Of a stretch of DNA of 64,000 nt, positions 55,101 through 64,000 are shown piece by piece (the stretch's first letter is position 1; every line of letters begins with the position of its first letter). Position numbers and translations under genes: made by a program. The notes beneath the pieces were generated by a model. The model worked only from the letters and a program-made list of their open reading frames with translations, was not told the DNA's origin and made no database searches. The DNA lies in contig BBXU01000203.1 in assembly GCA_001598975.1 (NCBI GenBank), forward strand, positions 80,173-144,172, read 5' to 3'. Origin of the DNA: Parachlorella kessleri. Taxonomy: Eukaryota > Chlorophyta > Trebouxiophyceae > Chlorellales > Chlorellaceae.

Positions 55101-57068
55101 TAGTTGGGAGGCGGCGAAAGTGCTGGCAGAGGCTTCTGCGGCTTGTGAGGAGCCAGATGACTCCTCGGATTGTGAGGAGAGCGGGTGAGTTTCAGGAGAA
55201 ATGTCGAGCCTAACAACAACAGCTGGGGTGCAAAGGTTGCTTGCGCAAGCTTTTTCACCTTATATCGTCAATAGGAGCAGGGTTCCTTGTTGACGCTCAC
55301 AAGACAAGCATGCTTTCCGTCTTGCGCAGGTGTGTAGTAGCCGAAGAACTGACCCAAGACATGCTCACAACTACCTTGCCAACAGTGAGGGTCTCGGTGC
55401 ACAACCAGCGCCAGCAGCAGCAACCAATGCCGCCTGCCTTCAGCACGGATTATCGAGTCACCCCGATGACCACACTTGGAGCCGAGACACTGCGCAGTGG
55501 AGCTTTAGAGCAGGCCGCTCAGCAGACCTCTGTCCAGCTTGCAAATGCCACTGCCCTGCCCACCAAGAGCCATGAAGGATCAATGTCAGTGATGCAGAAA
55601 GGAACCAGCGCGCTCAGCCACTTCAACCAGCTTAAGGAGTCGCTGCTGCAGAATGGTGCATTGCAGCAGAAGCTAACAAGTCGCCTTAACAGCTTGCAGG
55701 TGAGCTGGCTATGGGATCAGCGCAGCTGTTGCCCAAGGGCGCATGTGGCATATTGCTGCACTGTGTGTCCGTTGGGCATGGCAGTCCAGAACAATTGACT
55801 GGGAGGATGCGCGTCCCCATATTCGTTGTCACAGAAGTCACAACATCATGTCAAAAGTAGTGGTCCCTCACCATTAGTAGTTACCTGCTGCGCAGGTGAG
55901 CCCAGCAATAGTAATTGCAGAGCAAAACCGTGACGGAGGCCAGGCAGCCGTGCATGCTCAGAGTAGCTTTGGTTTGGCAGCAGCAGCAGGACCGGCACAC
56001 AAGGTTGACGACCTGCGCATGCTGGGAAGGATGCTGACGACCAGCGCAGCACAAGAGGTGCCACTTCCAACCGGCGCCAGCTCCAGCTTCCAGCACCAGG
56101 GGATTCTGCCCCAGCAGCCTGTACACCCACCCCAACCTGCAGGCCCAGGAGCAACAACTGCACCAAACACATCACAGCCCACACGACCGCTTGGACAAGT
56201 AGCCGCAGTACTTGCTGATGCCGCTCCTAGCCCTGCTATGGTGGTGTCGGAAAGGCAGTGCGATGATGGGCGGGTCGAGAAGGTGTTGGCCTCTGGGGTG
56301 AAGGTGCAGGAGTTCCCCAACGGCTCACGCAAACAGCAGTGGCCTGATGGGCGGGCCATGACTCGCTTTGGCAATGGCGATGTCAAGGTGGCGTGGCCCA
56401 ATGGTGAGTGTGTCATGCATGCGACTCTGCTGGGAGTTTGAGATATGGGAGCAGAGGACCGGTAGACTGCTGCAAATGTTGTCCTTGCCAGTCCATGGTG
56501 TTCAATCTAGTGAGCCCGCTAAGGTGCAGCTATTAGGTAGAGAGCTGTCTCAAATCCGTGCCTTTACAGAGAAACAGTTCTGTTCGCCTTTGCAGGCCGG
56601 GTAGACTACTACTATGCTGCTGTGGACTGCTGGCAAGTCACACACGCTGGCGGTGTGGAGGTTTTCTTCTTTGCATCTGGACAGGTGACTGCTGCCTGCT
56701 TGACACCACAGCGAGCTGGTTAGTCCTCCTTGCGCAGGCTTGCCATGCCGTGGCGAGAGTGTGCTCTGCGAAGGTGCCTGCTGACTTGCATTATCAAAGT
56801 TTGTGTGGGGTTGCATGAAGCCTTATGGAAGTGATATCGTACTTTCGAGCACCACTCCGGCTACTGGTGCTGCCTAAAATCCTCTGCATAGTACGCCTCA
56901 CGCTTTGGGGTGCAGGTGGAGGCACACCACCCAGGTGGCATCAAGGAGATAATCTTTCCCGAGGGTGGCATGCGCAAGGTACTGCCTGATGGGCGCGAGC
57001 TGGTAGTAACTGCACTACACCTGTCTAAGGAGATCAAGCTGCCCCGACCAGAGGCCCCCGATCTTTGA
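52166..57068 (+). CDS. SAS4: Centriole assembly protein SAS-4/CPAP (TCP10 C-terminal domain)
   Basis: Builds centriole or basal-body microtubule walls. Eleven exons: 52166-52654, 52817-53215, 53432-53578, 53900-54019, 54212-54355, 54601-54696, 54865-55184, 55330-55699, 55896-56403, 56596-56684, 56916-57068; 944 residues. The N-terminus has PYLRRGSGWETR, like the PFLRKGEG motif of CPAP, then ELREFCALESEVL. A middle acidic stretch (EEEDDEEDVFEP) and a long coiled coil (LEEQVKRLNEERSRV to ELQEQVQFLEAQR) follow. The C-terminal TCP10/G-box of beta-strand repeats is clear: VQEFPNGSRKQQWPDG, FGNGDVKVAWPNG, VEAHHPGGIKEIIFPEGG. The G-box binds STIL/Ana2 in animals; a partner in algae is unknown. ATG 52166 is the first in-frame Met. 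Confidence 0.92.
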
Positions 57069-57390
57069 CAGTAGCCTTGTCATGCAACTCTTAGCGGAAA
57101 GTGGTTCTTGTGGTTTAGGGGGTCCCTCCCAGTCGTCTAACAACTTATTTGACCCGTGACAAACCTTGAGGTGATAGCTTAACACTACTTAACCCAGTTC
57201 CATGTAAGATTTCGTGGCCCACGAGCACAAAGTTACAAAATAGCCAGCCAAAGCTTTGGGACTTAGTTTCGTGTCTTCATTCCATTTATTTGCCCCCACA
57301 ATGTCGTAAGGGGCATACATCCAACTCTCGCAGCTGGGCAACCTCGCCACAGCACAGGAAAATCACGGCTAGGGGACCCAAAAGGCAGCC
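57069..57390. terminator. Tail-to-tail 3' ends with facing TGTAA signals
   Basis: TGTAA at 57203-57207 (+) fits SAS-4; TTACA at 57233-57237 (TGTAA on -) fits the NUFIP-like gene. Cleavage 10-20 bases beyond each would end both transcripts near 57220, so the 3' UTRs meet or overlap. Confidence 0.5.
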
Positions 57391-60300
57391 TCAAGAAAAC
57401 TCCACGTCGTCATCACCCTCGCCGCCAGCAACAGCCAGCCCTCCACTGCCCAGCAGCAGGCCCTTAGCAAGGAGTTCTCCTTCCTTCCCTGCTGCTCCAA
57501 GTCGCCCCTCCTTGTAACTGGTCAGTGCCATGGGCTCTACTGCGGGGTACCCCGCCCCTGCGTCAAGTTCAGGCTGCAGCAACTGTCCTTGCTCCTCCCC
57601 TTCACTCTCATCCTCGCCGCTGCTACAGTCCTCCTCCGACTCTACCTCGCTGCTAGAAGCATCTGCTGCATCCTCTGCTAAGCGCTCGTAAGGTGGGCCT
57701 GCGGTTGGAGGTGCACCTCCATGCTGGACTGGTGTTGCAGCTGTCACTGGCATTGTCAAAATCACACTTGCCGCGGCGGGCGCTGTGATGGCAGGTGCCA
57801 CTGCTGTCGCCTCCATCTCGTCGCCAGACAGCTCCAGCTCCTGTGCAAGCTCTGCCTCCTTGGCTGCAGAGCGAGGGCATGCACACGGCTCACCCCTGGT
57901 TTGCAGCTCCAAGTAAATCTCCACCTCCCACCATGTATCACACGTGCGGCACGAGCAGCACCCGCACTACATCTTGTGTTCCACAACTGTCCCTCAGCCA
58001 GGAAAGCCTGCATATGATTGCGTTCCGCGAACAAGCCGACATAGAGAGTAGCTTGCTAAAAGCTCACCTAGGACCTCCTCCAAGGAGGCAGGCTGGACCT
58101 GCTGCGCCTGCTGCACGCCCTGATCCTGGTGCTGTGGAAACTCGAGCTCCTTGCCAGCGGCATAGTCCAAAAGGAAGTTGTTGGCCACAAAGAAGCGGAA
58201 AGCCTGCAGTAGGTAGCTGTGGTCCTGCCTGCAAATAGATAGTAGAAGGAAGCAGGCAGGAGTGGATGCTTTGAGGGACCCAGGGGGGGCGTAGTCAACC
58301 TACTGTCATTGGGGGTCTCAACATGGCCATTACGGCGTCATCCCAAATGCCAGTTCAAACGCCAATAAGTGCGCAATTGCTGATCTCTTTACTGGTCGTC
58401 CAGTGGGAAAACGGCACATGACCAACAGCTGATGCCACATCCCCCCAGCAAATGCGTACCTAATTTCCTTGGCCAGCAATTTTTGCAACAGAGTGGGTGA
58501 TGAGGGCCTGGGCGGCCGCCATGGCTGCTGTTGCTGTGGGTGGGCTGGCCCAGCGTGCTGCCCATGCTGCCTTTGCTGCTGTGGGTCGCCAGGCCGCTGC
58601 TCCTGCCAGCTGACCCTGCCGCGGCCTCGGCCCCTCTCCCTGCCTCGGCCGCGGCCCCAGCCCCGTCCCTCAGCAAAGCCTTCCCTCCCGCCACGGCCTC
58701 TGCCGCGGCCGCCGCGGCCCCCTCGCGGCACCCACTGCTGCTGCTGATGCTGGTATGGCTGCTGCTGCTGCTGGGGCTGAGCCCCAGTTTGCAATGTGAC
58801 GTCAGCTGGTTCTTCTGCCACGCCTACCTCACCATCCCCTGTACCGTTCGACACAGGATGCACGGCCTGCCCCTCAGGTGAAAGGGGCTGTGGAATGCTC
58901 TCTCCCCGCTGCCGCTTGGCCTCACTATGAACATCGCCTGGCTGGTTGCCTTCCTTCAAAGGCCGCTTACTGCCCAGCTGGGGACCGGCGCCAAGCTGAG
59001 ACCCAGCCACGTGCTGCCCTGCTGCCTCCGCTTGCATGGCAGCTGCCTCACTGCGCTCCCCAGCCTGCTGCTGTTGCTGCTGGACGGGCTGGGAGTTGGC
59101 CCCGCTGGCCTGTGGCTGCCACTGCTGCTGCTGGGGGGCCTCTCCAGCCTGAAGAAAGGCCTCGTAACCGAACGGCCGGGCGCCGCGCCCACCCCCATCC
59201 CTGCCTCGCCCTGCAGAGCCACCTCATCATAACAGCATGTAGTCCAGAGCGCCGCGGGTGGCACCTGATAGTCTGCACACGCCTCGTGCCAAGGGCTGCA
59301 CGTCTACTATACACGTGAAGCTGGCACTCCACCAACGCACACCCAAGCCACACTGCTCACAGGCAAGGGCCGCCTCCATCAAGCCTCGCCACCAGCCTAA
59401 CACCTACCTGCCTTACCCAAACCCCAGAGCACCACGCCGCCCGCCCTTCCCGACACAAGGCCCCTGCCTCTCCCTCCCTTATCCTGCTGCCGCTGCTCAC
59501 CTGCGCCCCTGCCACCGCCGCGGCCACCCCTGCGCCCGCCTCCTCCCCTGGCCACCGAGAAGTACAAGTCCTCCGTGCCCGCCGCCTTGGCCAGCCCCAT
59601 GCGCTGCTGGCGGGCCAGCACATCGTGCAGCCGCCGGCGCCGCTCCTCCCTGTGCGGGCAGTGATATTAAGGCAACAGGATGAAGGTATGTCATTAAACG
59701 CTACTCTAGACCGCACCAGCGAGATAAAGTCAAATGCCACAGGAACAGCAGCCCAGGGCATTAGCGCACGTGCCATGGGTTGGTCAACATCTCTCAGCCA
59801 AACACCTCAGGCAGGTCACTAAACAGGCATGCTGAAAATGCACACCGTGGTCAAGGCATTAGAAAACAGCCTCATACCTCACCGCCTCCACTTGGCTAGC
59901 AGCCGCGGCCTCTGTACCTCACCCTTACACTGCTCTTAGACATACCTGGAATGGCTGGGGTGGTACACAAGTCAGACAAATCCCGTCCCGCCTGTGATGC
60001 AATCCATCCGCCCCAGCGACTTTACCTCCCGTCCACCCTCAAAGGCCAGCTTGCCCACCCACCGTAAGAGGTCCAGCTCCCCACGCGCCGCTTTGTCTCG
60101 CGCCTCCTGCGCCTTTTTTGCCACATTGTCGGTGGTGGGAAAGTGCTTCTTGCGCTCCTTGATCCACCTGCAGAGCCATGGCAATCGTGGCAGCATCCCG
60201 TCTGGTTAGCTGAGGCGCTGGCATAGGGCCCTCTCAAGGGGCATGTGCACTGCTACCTAGACCCTGTCTGGCTAACATGCCAGTCCAGGCTCCTCTGAAC

Positions 60301-61640
60301 AAAGACACTCCCCCACTGCGCAATGCATGCCAACGTGGGACTGGCTACCAGCTGTGCCATGCTCGGCCAGGAAGCCCTCAGCACCACCCAGCCACCACGT
60401 TGCTGCGCTGCTGGAACTCACTCATCCACCTCCTTGCGCTCCGTCTCATTCACGGGCGGCCTAGGCACTGGGTCCTGCGTCAACTTCTCCACCGGGAGCA
60501 CAATGTCCTTCTTTTTGGGCTGGCGCTTGCCGGGCGCCTGCAGCAGCACGCCCCGGGGGCCGCCGCCTGCGCCCCCCAGGGGCCCCTGCCTCTGCTGTGG
60601 GCCCCTGCCGCCGTGCACAATCAGGGGTGCGTGCTGCTGCTGTTGGTGGTAGGGGCGCTGCTGGGGCAGGGTGCTAGAGCCAGGATGGGGAGCTGATGGA
60701 GGAGGCACAATGAGGGCTTGCTGGCCTGGCAGGGATGCCGCCAGCATTGGCCGCTGCGCCTGCTGTGCCGCCGGCGGCCCAGGGTACGGCTGCGCTGGGG
60801 CCGACGGCCGTGGTGACATTGCTATTTGCAAGCCTTGGGCCCCTGGCTGCATGTGCAAGATTCCAGGCTGCTGCTGCTGCATGGCTGGGGGCGGGTGTGA
60901 GGGCAGAACTGTGGGCCGCATGATTTTAGGGCTAGGGCTCCCCAGCTGCTGTGGGCGCATGATGTGCCCACTCTGCCGACTCTGTTGCTGCTGTTGTTGG
61001 TGTTGTTGCTGCTGCTGCTGCTGCTGCTGCTGGGGCGGCCCGGGCCTGGGAGGAGGGGGTGCATAATGATGCACTTGGGCTCTGGCCTGCAGTTGGAACT
61101 GCGGCGGAGGCGGGCCTGGTTGCTGCACCAGCACCATTCCTTGCTGGACGAAGGGCTGGGCGCCATATGCTGACTGCGGCATCGATGCCTGCATCTGCAG
61201 CGACCCACCAGCACCTAGCTGCTGCGCACGCATGATCCTTGGGCCACTTGAGGAGGGCGGTGGTGCGGCTGCCATGGGTCTACCAGCGGGCGGAGCAGCT
61301 GGCGATGGCCGCACCGGAGCATAACCGTGGCTCATAACCGCTACCGGCTGCTGAGCATATTGCACCAACCCCACAGGCGGCGCTTGGGTGCCATACATAG
61401 CCGCCCCTGGTGGTGGTGGAGGGACCCCTGGCTGGCTCCCAGGGACTGGCACCAAGAAGGCCTGGGTGGGCACCAGCCCGCTCTGGGCGACCTGCACAAA
61501 CCAGGGTATGTCGAAGTACAGAGTTGGATACCAGGAACCGATTCAGTAGTCTGCCAGTGTGCATGCTGGCGCACCTGCATCCCGTGCGGGTAGACTCCTG
61601 GGTTTCCGGCATAGTACAACTGGCCCTGAACAGGCTGCAT
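57391..61640 (-). CDS. NUFIP: NUFIP1-like box C/D snoRNP assembly protein
   Basis: Exons on the minus strand: 61640-61575 (MQPVQGQLYYAGNPG), about 61491-60422, about 60172-59990, about 59650-59513, about 59217-58460, about 58228-58074 and about 57870-57391, ending GDDDVEFS-stop. The N-terminal 380 residues are Gln/Pro-rich, prion-like, with a polyQ run. The family core crosses the 60422 junction: ETERKEVDEWIKERKKHFPT then TTDNVAKKAQEARDKAARGE, matching the NUFIP peptide that contacts the snoRNP protein Snu13/15.5K. Next come EERRRRLHDVLARQQRMG, an RGG-rich region (GGGGRRGGRGGGRG), a second RGR/RGG region, a helical segment (LLQKLLAKEIR-QDHSYLLQAFRFFV) and an acidic tail. I see no C2H2 zinc finger, which animal NUFIP1 has. 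Likely nuclear or nucleolar. Confidence 0.78.
60981..61036 (-). repeat. CAG/CTG trinucleotide run encoding polyglutamine
   Basis: Near-perfect CTG repeat on the plus strand (61008-61032 uninterrupted), read on the minus strand as Q10-H-Q6. Length polymorphism between strains would be expected. Confidence 0.85.
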
Positions 61641-62932
61641 GCCTTCTGCTGCCCTCGCTGCCGGCTAAACGACGGCCTAGCTAAGAGAGATGCATGTCAT
61701 GAATCGATTGGAGGCGGGATGTCCGGCTTCCAGGCAAAAGCGCAAAGTCTACATTGCCATATAGGAGTAGTTAAGGGTACCTGGGAAAACGGGGCGCCTT
61801 GACTAATCCTTGGTCATTGCGAGGTGGAATAAGGTTGGACGTAAGCTGGCCCTATTGAAGGTTGAGGGAGTGGGAGAGCAGGACGATCTTTATACGGTAG
61901 AACATCATTACCTACCAGCGATCCTGGTGCCATGACAGGGTGGGGCAACACAGCTTACTAGGGTCTGGACATGCGGTGAGCTTGCTGGGAGTATGCTGAC
62001 AGCTCGTGCAGTAGTGGTGCTGCAAACCGCTTCAGCGCGGGCTGAGTTGGCTGAGTTACCAGCTCCACGGCAGTCAGGCAGTATGTTGTAGGTTGGATGT
62101 AGAAAGCGCCACGGGGGGGTGGATCAGGCACAGGCAGGGCTAGGTCGCACTGCTGCCGACGTCTCCCACCCGCAAGAGCTCAAAAGTGTACCGACAGGGC
62201 TGGATGCAAGCAGTAAGCTTGTGACTGCACCACTGGGTTCTAACGTACTGATAGCACTAGTGCCCCAGTAGGTGCAACATTCCCCACTTTGTTAACTGGC
62301 ATGCCAGGCAGCCTTTCCAAAATCATAATGGTTACAGGGGCTTCGGTATTGCGGTAGGGGACCGCTTGAAGCTGCAGTCATGACCACTAAGGTGCTGCAC
62401 ACCTACCCAGCAGTAACATACACCGAGTCCTTGGATAACACATCCTGGGTGTTGCTTAACAACACCTAGCATGCCCATCGCGAGAAAGAACAAGTAGACA
62501 AGTACCAAGTCTTGCGAAGAACAAGACAAGTGTGTTCGCCAGTATATGGTACACAGGCTGGCCCGGTATGTGGAAAGACAACCCTCAATTTAGCTTGCGC
62601 AACACACTGTGAAAAATGCAGGTACGAGTCAGGAAAGGTACCCTACCCAGAAAAGCAGTGTAGACACTATATATGTAGTCAGTCCGAGGGCTGGAGGTAC
62701 ATGGCGGAGCCGACATGCCCACTGAAGAATGAAAGAATAGACGACAGGAGAAGACTGCAGTAAGCATATCTGGAAAAGCCAAGCGCCGCTCACACGGCAG
62801 CTTCGTCTCTCTCAAAGCAAGCCAAAGACACTCAGGAGGCTCGTTCCTTAGGGCTTGCCAGGTGTGTGTGGCACACACGGCCTCTCTCCTCTCAGCCTCT
62901 CAACAAAAAGCAGCAAGATGTCCAGAAGACTG
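61641..62932. other. Intergenic region: NUFIP-like promoter and Mpv17-like 3' flank
   Basis: No convincing gene. It contains a further copy of the repeat core seen at 24.1-24.4 kb (62186-62205). A plus-strand open frame at 62512-62763 is Cys-rich but has no splice or family support. Confidence 0.4.
62186..62208 (+). repeat. Dispersed copy of the 24 kb repeat core
   Basis: GTGTACCGACAGGGCTGGAT plus GCA closely matches 24354-24375 (TGTACTGACAGGGCTGGATG). Same orientation, intergenic in both places. Confidence 0.55.
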
Positions 62933-63829
62933 TCAGTCCTGCTCAAATACTTGCAAGTTTGTAGTGCCCTCCATCACGCCACCCACATGGCTGCCCGGCT
63001 CAGGGCAGGTCCCCGCTCCGTTGACGCAGCTCATGGAAATGTACGTCCCCTGCAAGCCATTGCAGGGCACCCAAGTTCGACAATGTGTGGCATACACCAT
63101 CGGTATAGATGCAATCGCCCCCTGTATGCTGCACAACACCGGCTGGTGACCCCAGATGTAAGGGTAGATGCCAAGAGTATATGCCACGAAATCTATTTTG
63201 CATGCGTACACCTCCACTAGCTGTCTGCACTGGCACGGTCACCAAGTGCATACTCAGATCCGCTTGCAGCACACTCACCCACACCAACCCCACCGCAGAC
63301 CCAAAAAGGATCCGCAGGTCCTGGGGGATGAAGCGGAAGGTGATGATGTTGACCGCCGGCCAGACAGCGTAGCCGGCCAGGAGGGTGCTCAAGTACTTGT
63401 CATGGATGAATGGCAGTATCATGTGCGGCTGGCCTTCCGCAGCCTTCAGGAAGGCAAAGAATGCAAGAGTCCTGCAGGCAAGCAGGGGGGTCGGGTTTCA
63501 ATCTTGCAAAGCCCCAAACTATCCACTGCCAAGTTTCTCTCTGCTGGGAAGGAACAAGCTCCAAGCACCATCAAGATCAAGGAACCTCAATATGCTGCCA
63601 CCCATACCGCAGGTTGCAATCACTGTCTTGAAGTCCTAGGATTGACCTCACATGATGGGGGTGAAGACTAGCTGGTCCAATGCAACCTTGCCGCCCACTG
63701 CTTTGGCCGATATGGGGTGCTGCGGGTCCACGTTGGCATCGAGCCATTTATGCCAGTAGTGGCCGGACACTGCTCCCACGGAAGCAGAATACAGCCCCAT
63801 CCGCACACACCGCCAGACACTGAACGCTG
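62933..63829 (-). CDS. Mpv17/PMP22 family membrane protein (5' end unresolved)
   Basis: Small four-helix membrane protein family of peroxisomes, mitochondria or chloroplasts. Three minus-strand exons join in phase: about 63829-63652 (MGLYSASVGAVSGHYWHKWL, ALDQLVFTPIM), 63471-63281 (TLAFFAFLKAAEG, AGYAVWPAVNIITFRFIPQD, GLVW) and 63049-62933 (GTYISMSC to LQVFEQD-stop). GHYWHKWLD, DQLVFTP and WPxxNxxTFRFIP are family signatures. The AT donor at 63652 completes a Met codon over the junction. The C-terminal tail after the last helix is longer and more Cys/Gly-rich than usual. The first exon(s), upstream of 63829, probably lie between there and beyond the right edge. Confidence 0.82.
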
Positions 63830-64000
63830 CACATAAACAAGAATAACAAGGTAAGAATGCCAGTTGCAATAACGTCAAACCAACAGGGTCCCAAGGTAAC
63901 CATGGTTTCCCATAGTCGCACGCTTTCAACCCAACCTGCCGGGCACTACCCCTACTCCACCACAAGGAGGGTGCAGGCGCTTCCCGTGTGTGCATACCCC

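Noticed and set aside
62512..62763. Cys-rich small open frame (83 codons)
   Set aside because: No splice continuity, no recognised motif spacing, isolated in an intergenic region.
1..64000. CRISPR arrays, rRNA, tRNA, bacterial operons or prophage
   Set aside because: No direct-repeat/spacer arrays, no tRNA-like T-arm box seen by eye, and the genes are intron-rich eukaryotic ones.

Overview
The window is nuclear DNA of a green alga (Chlorophyta; a trebouxiophyte is my best guess). The support is GC-rich coding sequence cut by many short GT-AG introns, a giant multimodular type I polyketide synthase of the algal kind, a plant-type calmodulin-binding kinesin, a centriole protein, and TGTAA motifs downstream of several stop codons. 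I rebuilt gene models by joining open frames at splice sites and requiring phase and protein-family continuity; no transcript data were available.

Layout. 1-15881 (+): the 3' part of a type I PKS (23 exons seen, about 3,888 residues, start outside the window), read as (DH)-ER-KR-ACP, KS-DH-ACP, KS-DH-ACP, then three thioesterase-like domains in a row. No acyltransferase domain is present in this portion, and several domains have lost catalytic residues. 16299-18456 (-): a 5'-3' exonuclease-like PIN/H3TH protein with a C-terminal RAP-like domain. 18924-20170 (+): a Nudix-like protein. 20767-24065 (+): a CinA-like plus NMNAT-like nucleotidylyltransferase fusion. 25953-28900 (-): a low-complexity nuclear protein carrying an ELF3-like block. 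30534-34883 (+): a CtlX-type amidinotransferase-family enzyme with a mitochondrial-like presequence. 35538-36551 (+): an unrecognised single-pass membrane protein. 36964-41449 (-): a complete prolidase. 42163-51440 (-): KCBP kinesin (MyTH4-FERM-coiled coil-motor-calmodulin-binding helix). 52166-57068 (+): SAS-4/CPAP. 57391-61640 (-): a NUFIP-like RNP assembly factor. 62933 to at least 63829 (-): an Mpv17/PMP22 membrane protein running towards the right edge.

No operon-like logic is expected, but several arrangements stand out. KCBP and SAS-4, both microtubule proteins, are divergently transcribed from a 0.7 kb region. The Nudix-like and CinA/NMNAT-like genes, both of nucleotide-metabolism families, are adjacent in tandem. 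SAS-4 and the NUFIP-like gene converge with poly(A)-type signals only about 25 bases apart.

The strongest candidates for new biology are the PKS terminus (three tandem TE-like domains, the middle one without its nucleophile), the nuclease-RAP fusion, the ELF3-like protein in an alga, two introns built from tandem copies of their own 5' splice junction, and recurrent GC-AG introns, one validated by the prolidase NTDSG motif that spans it.
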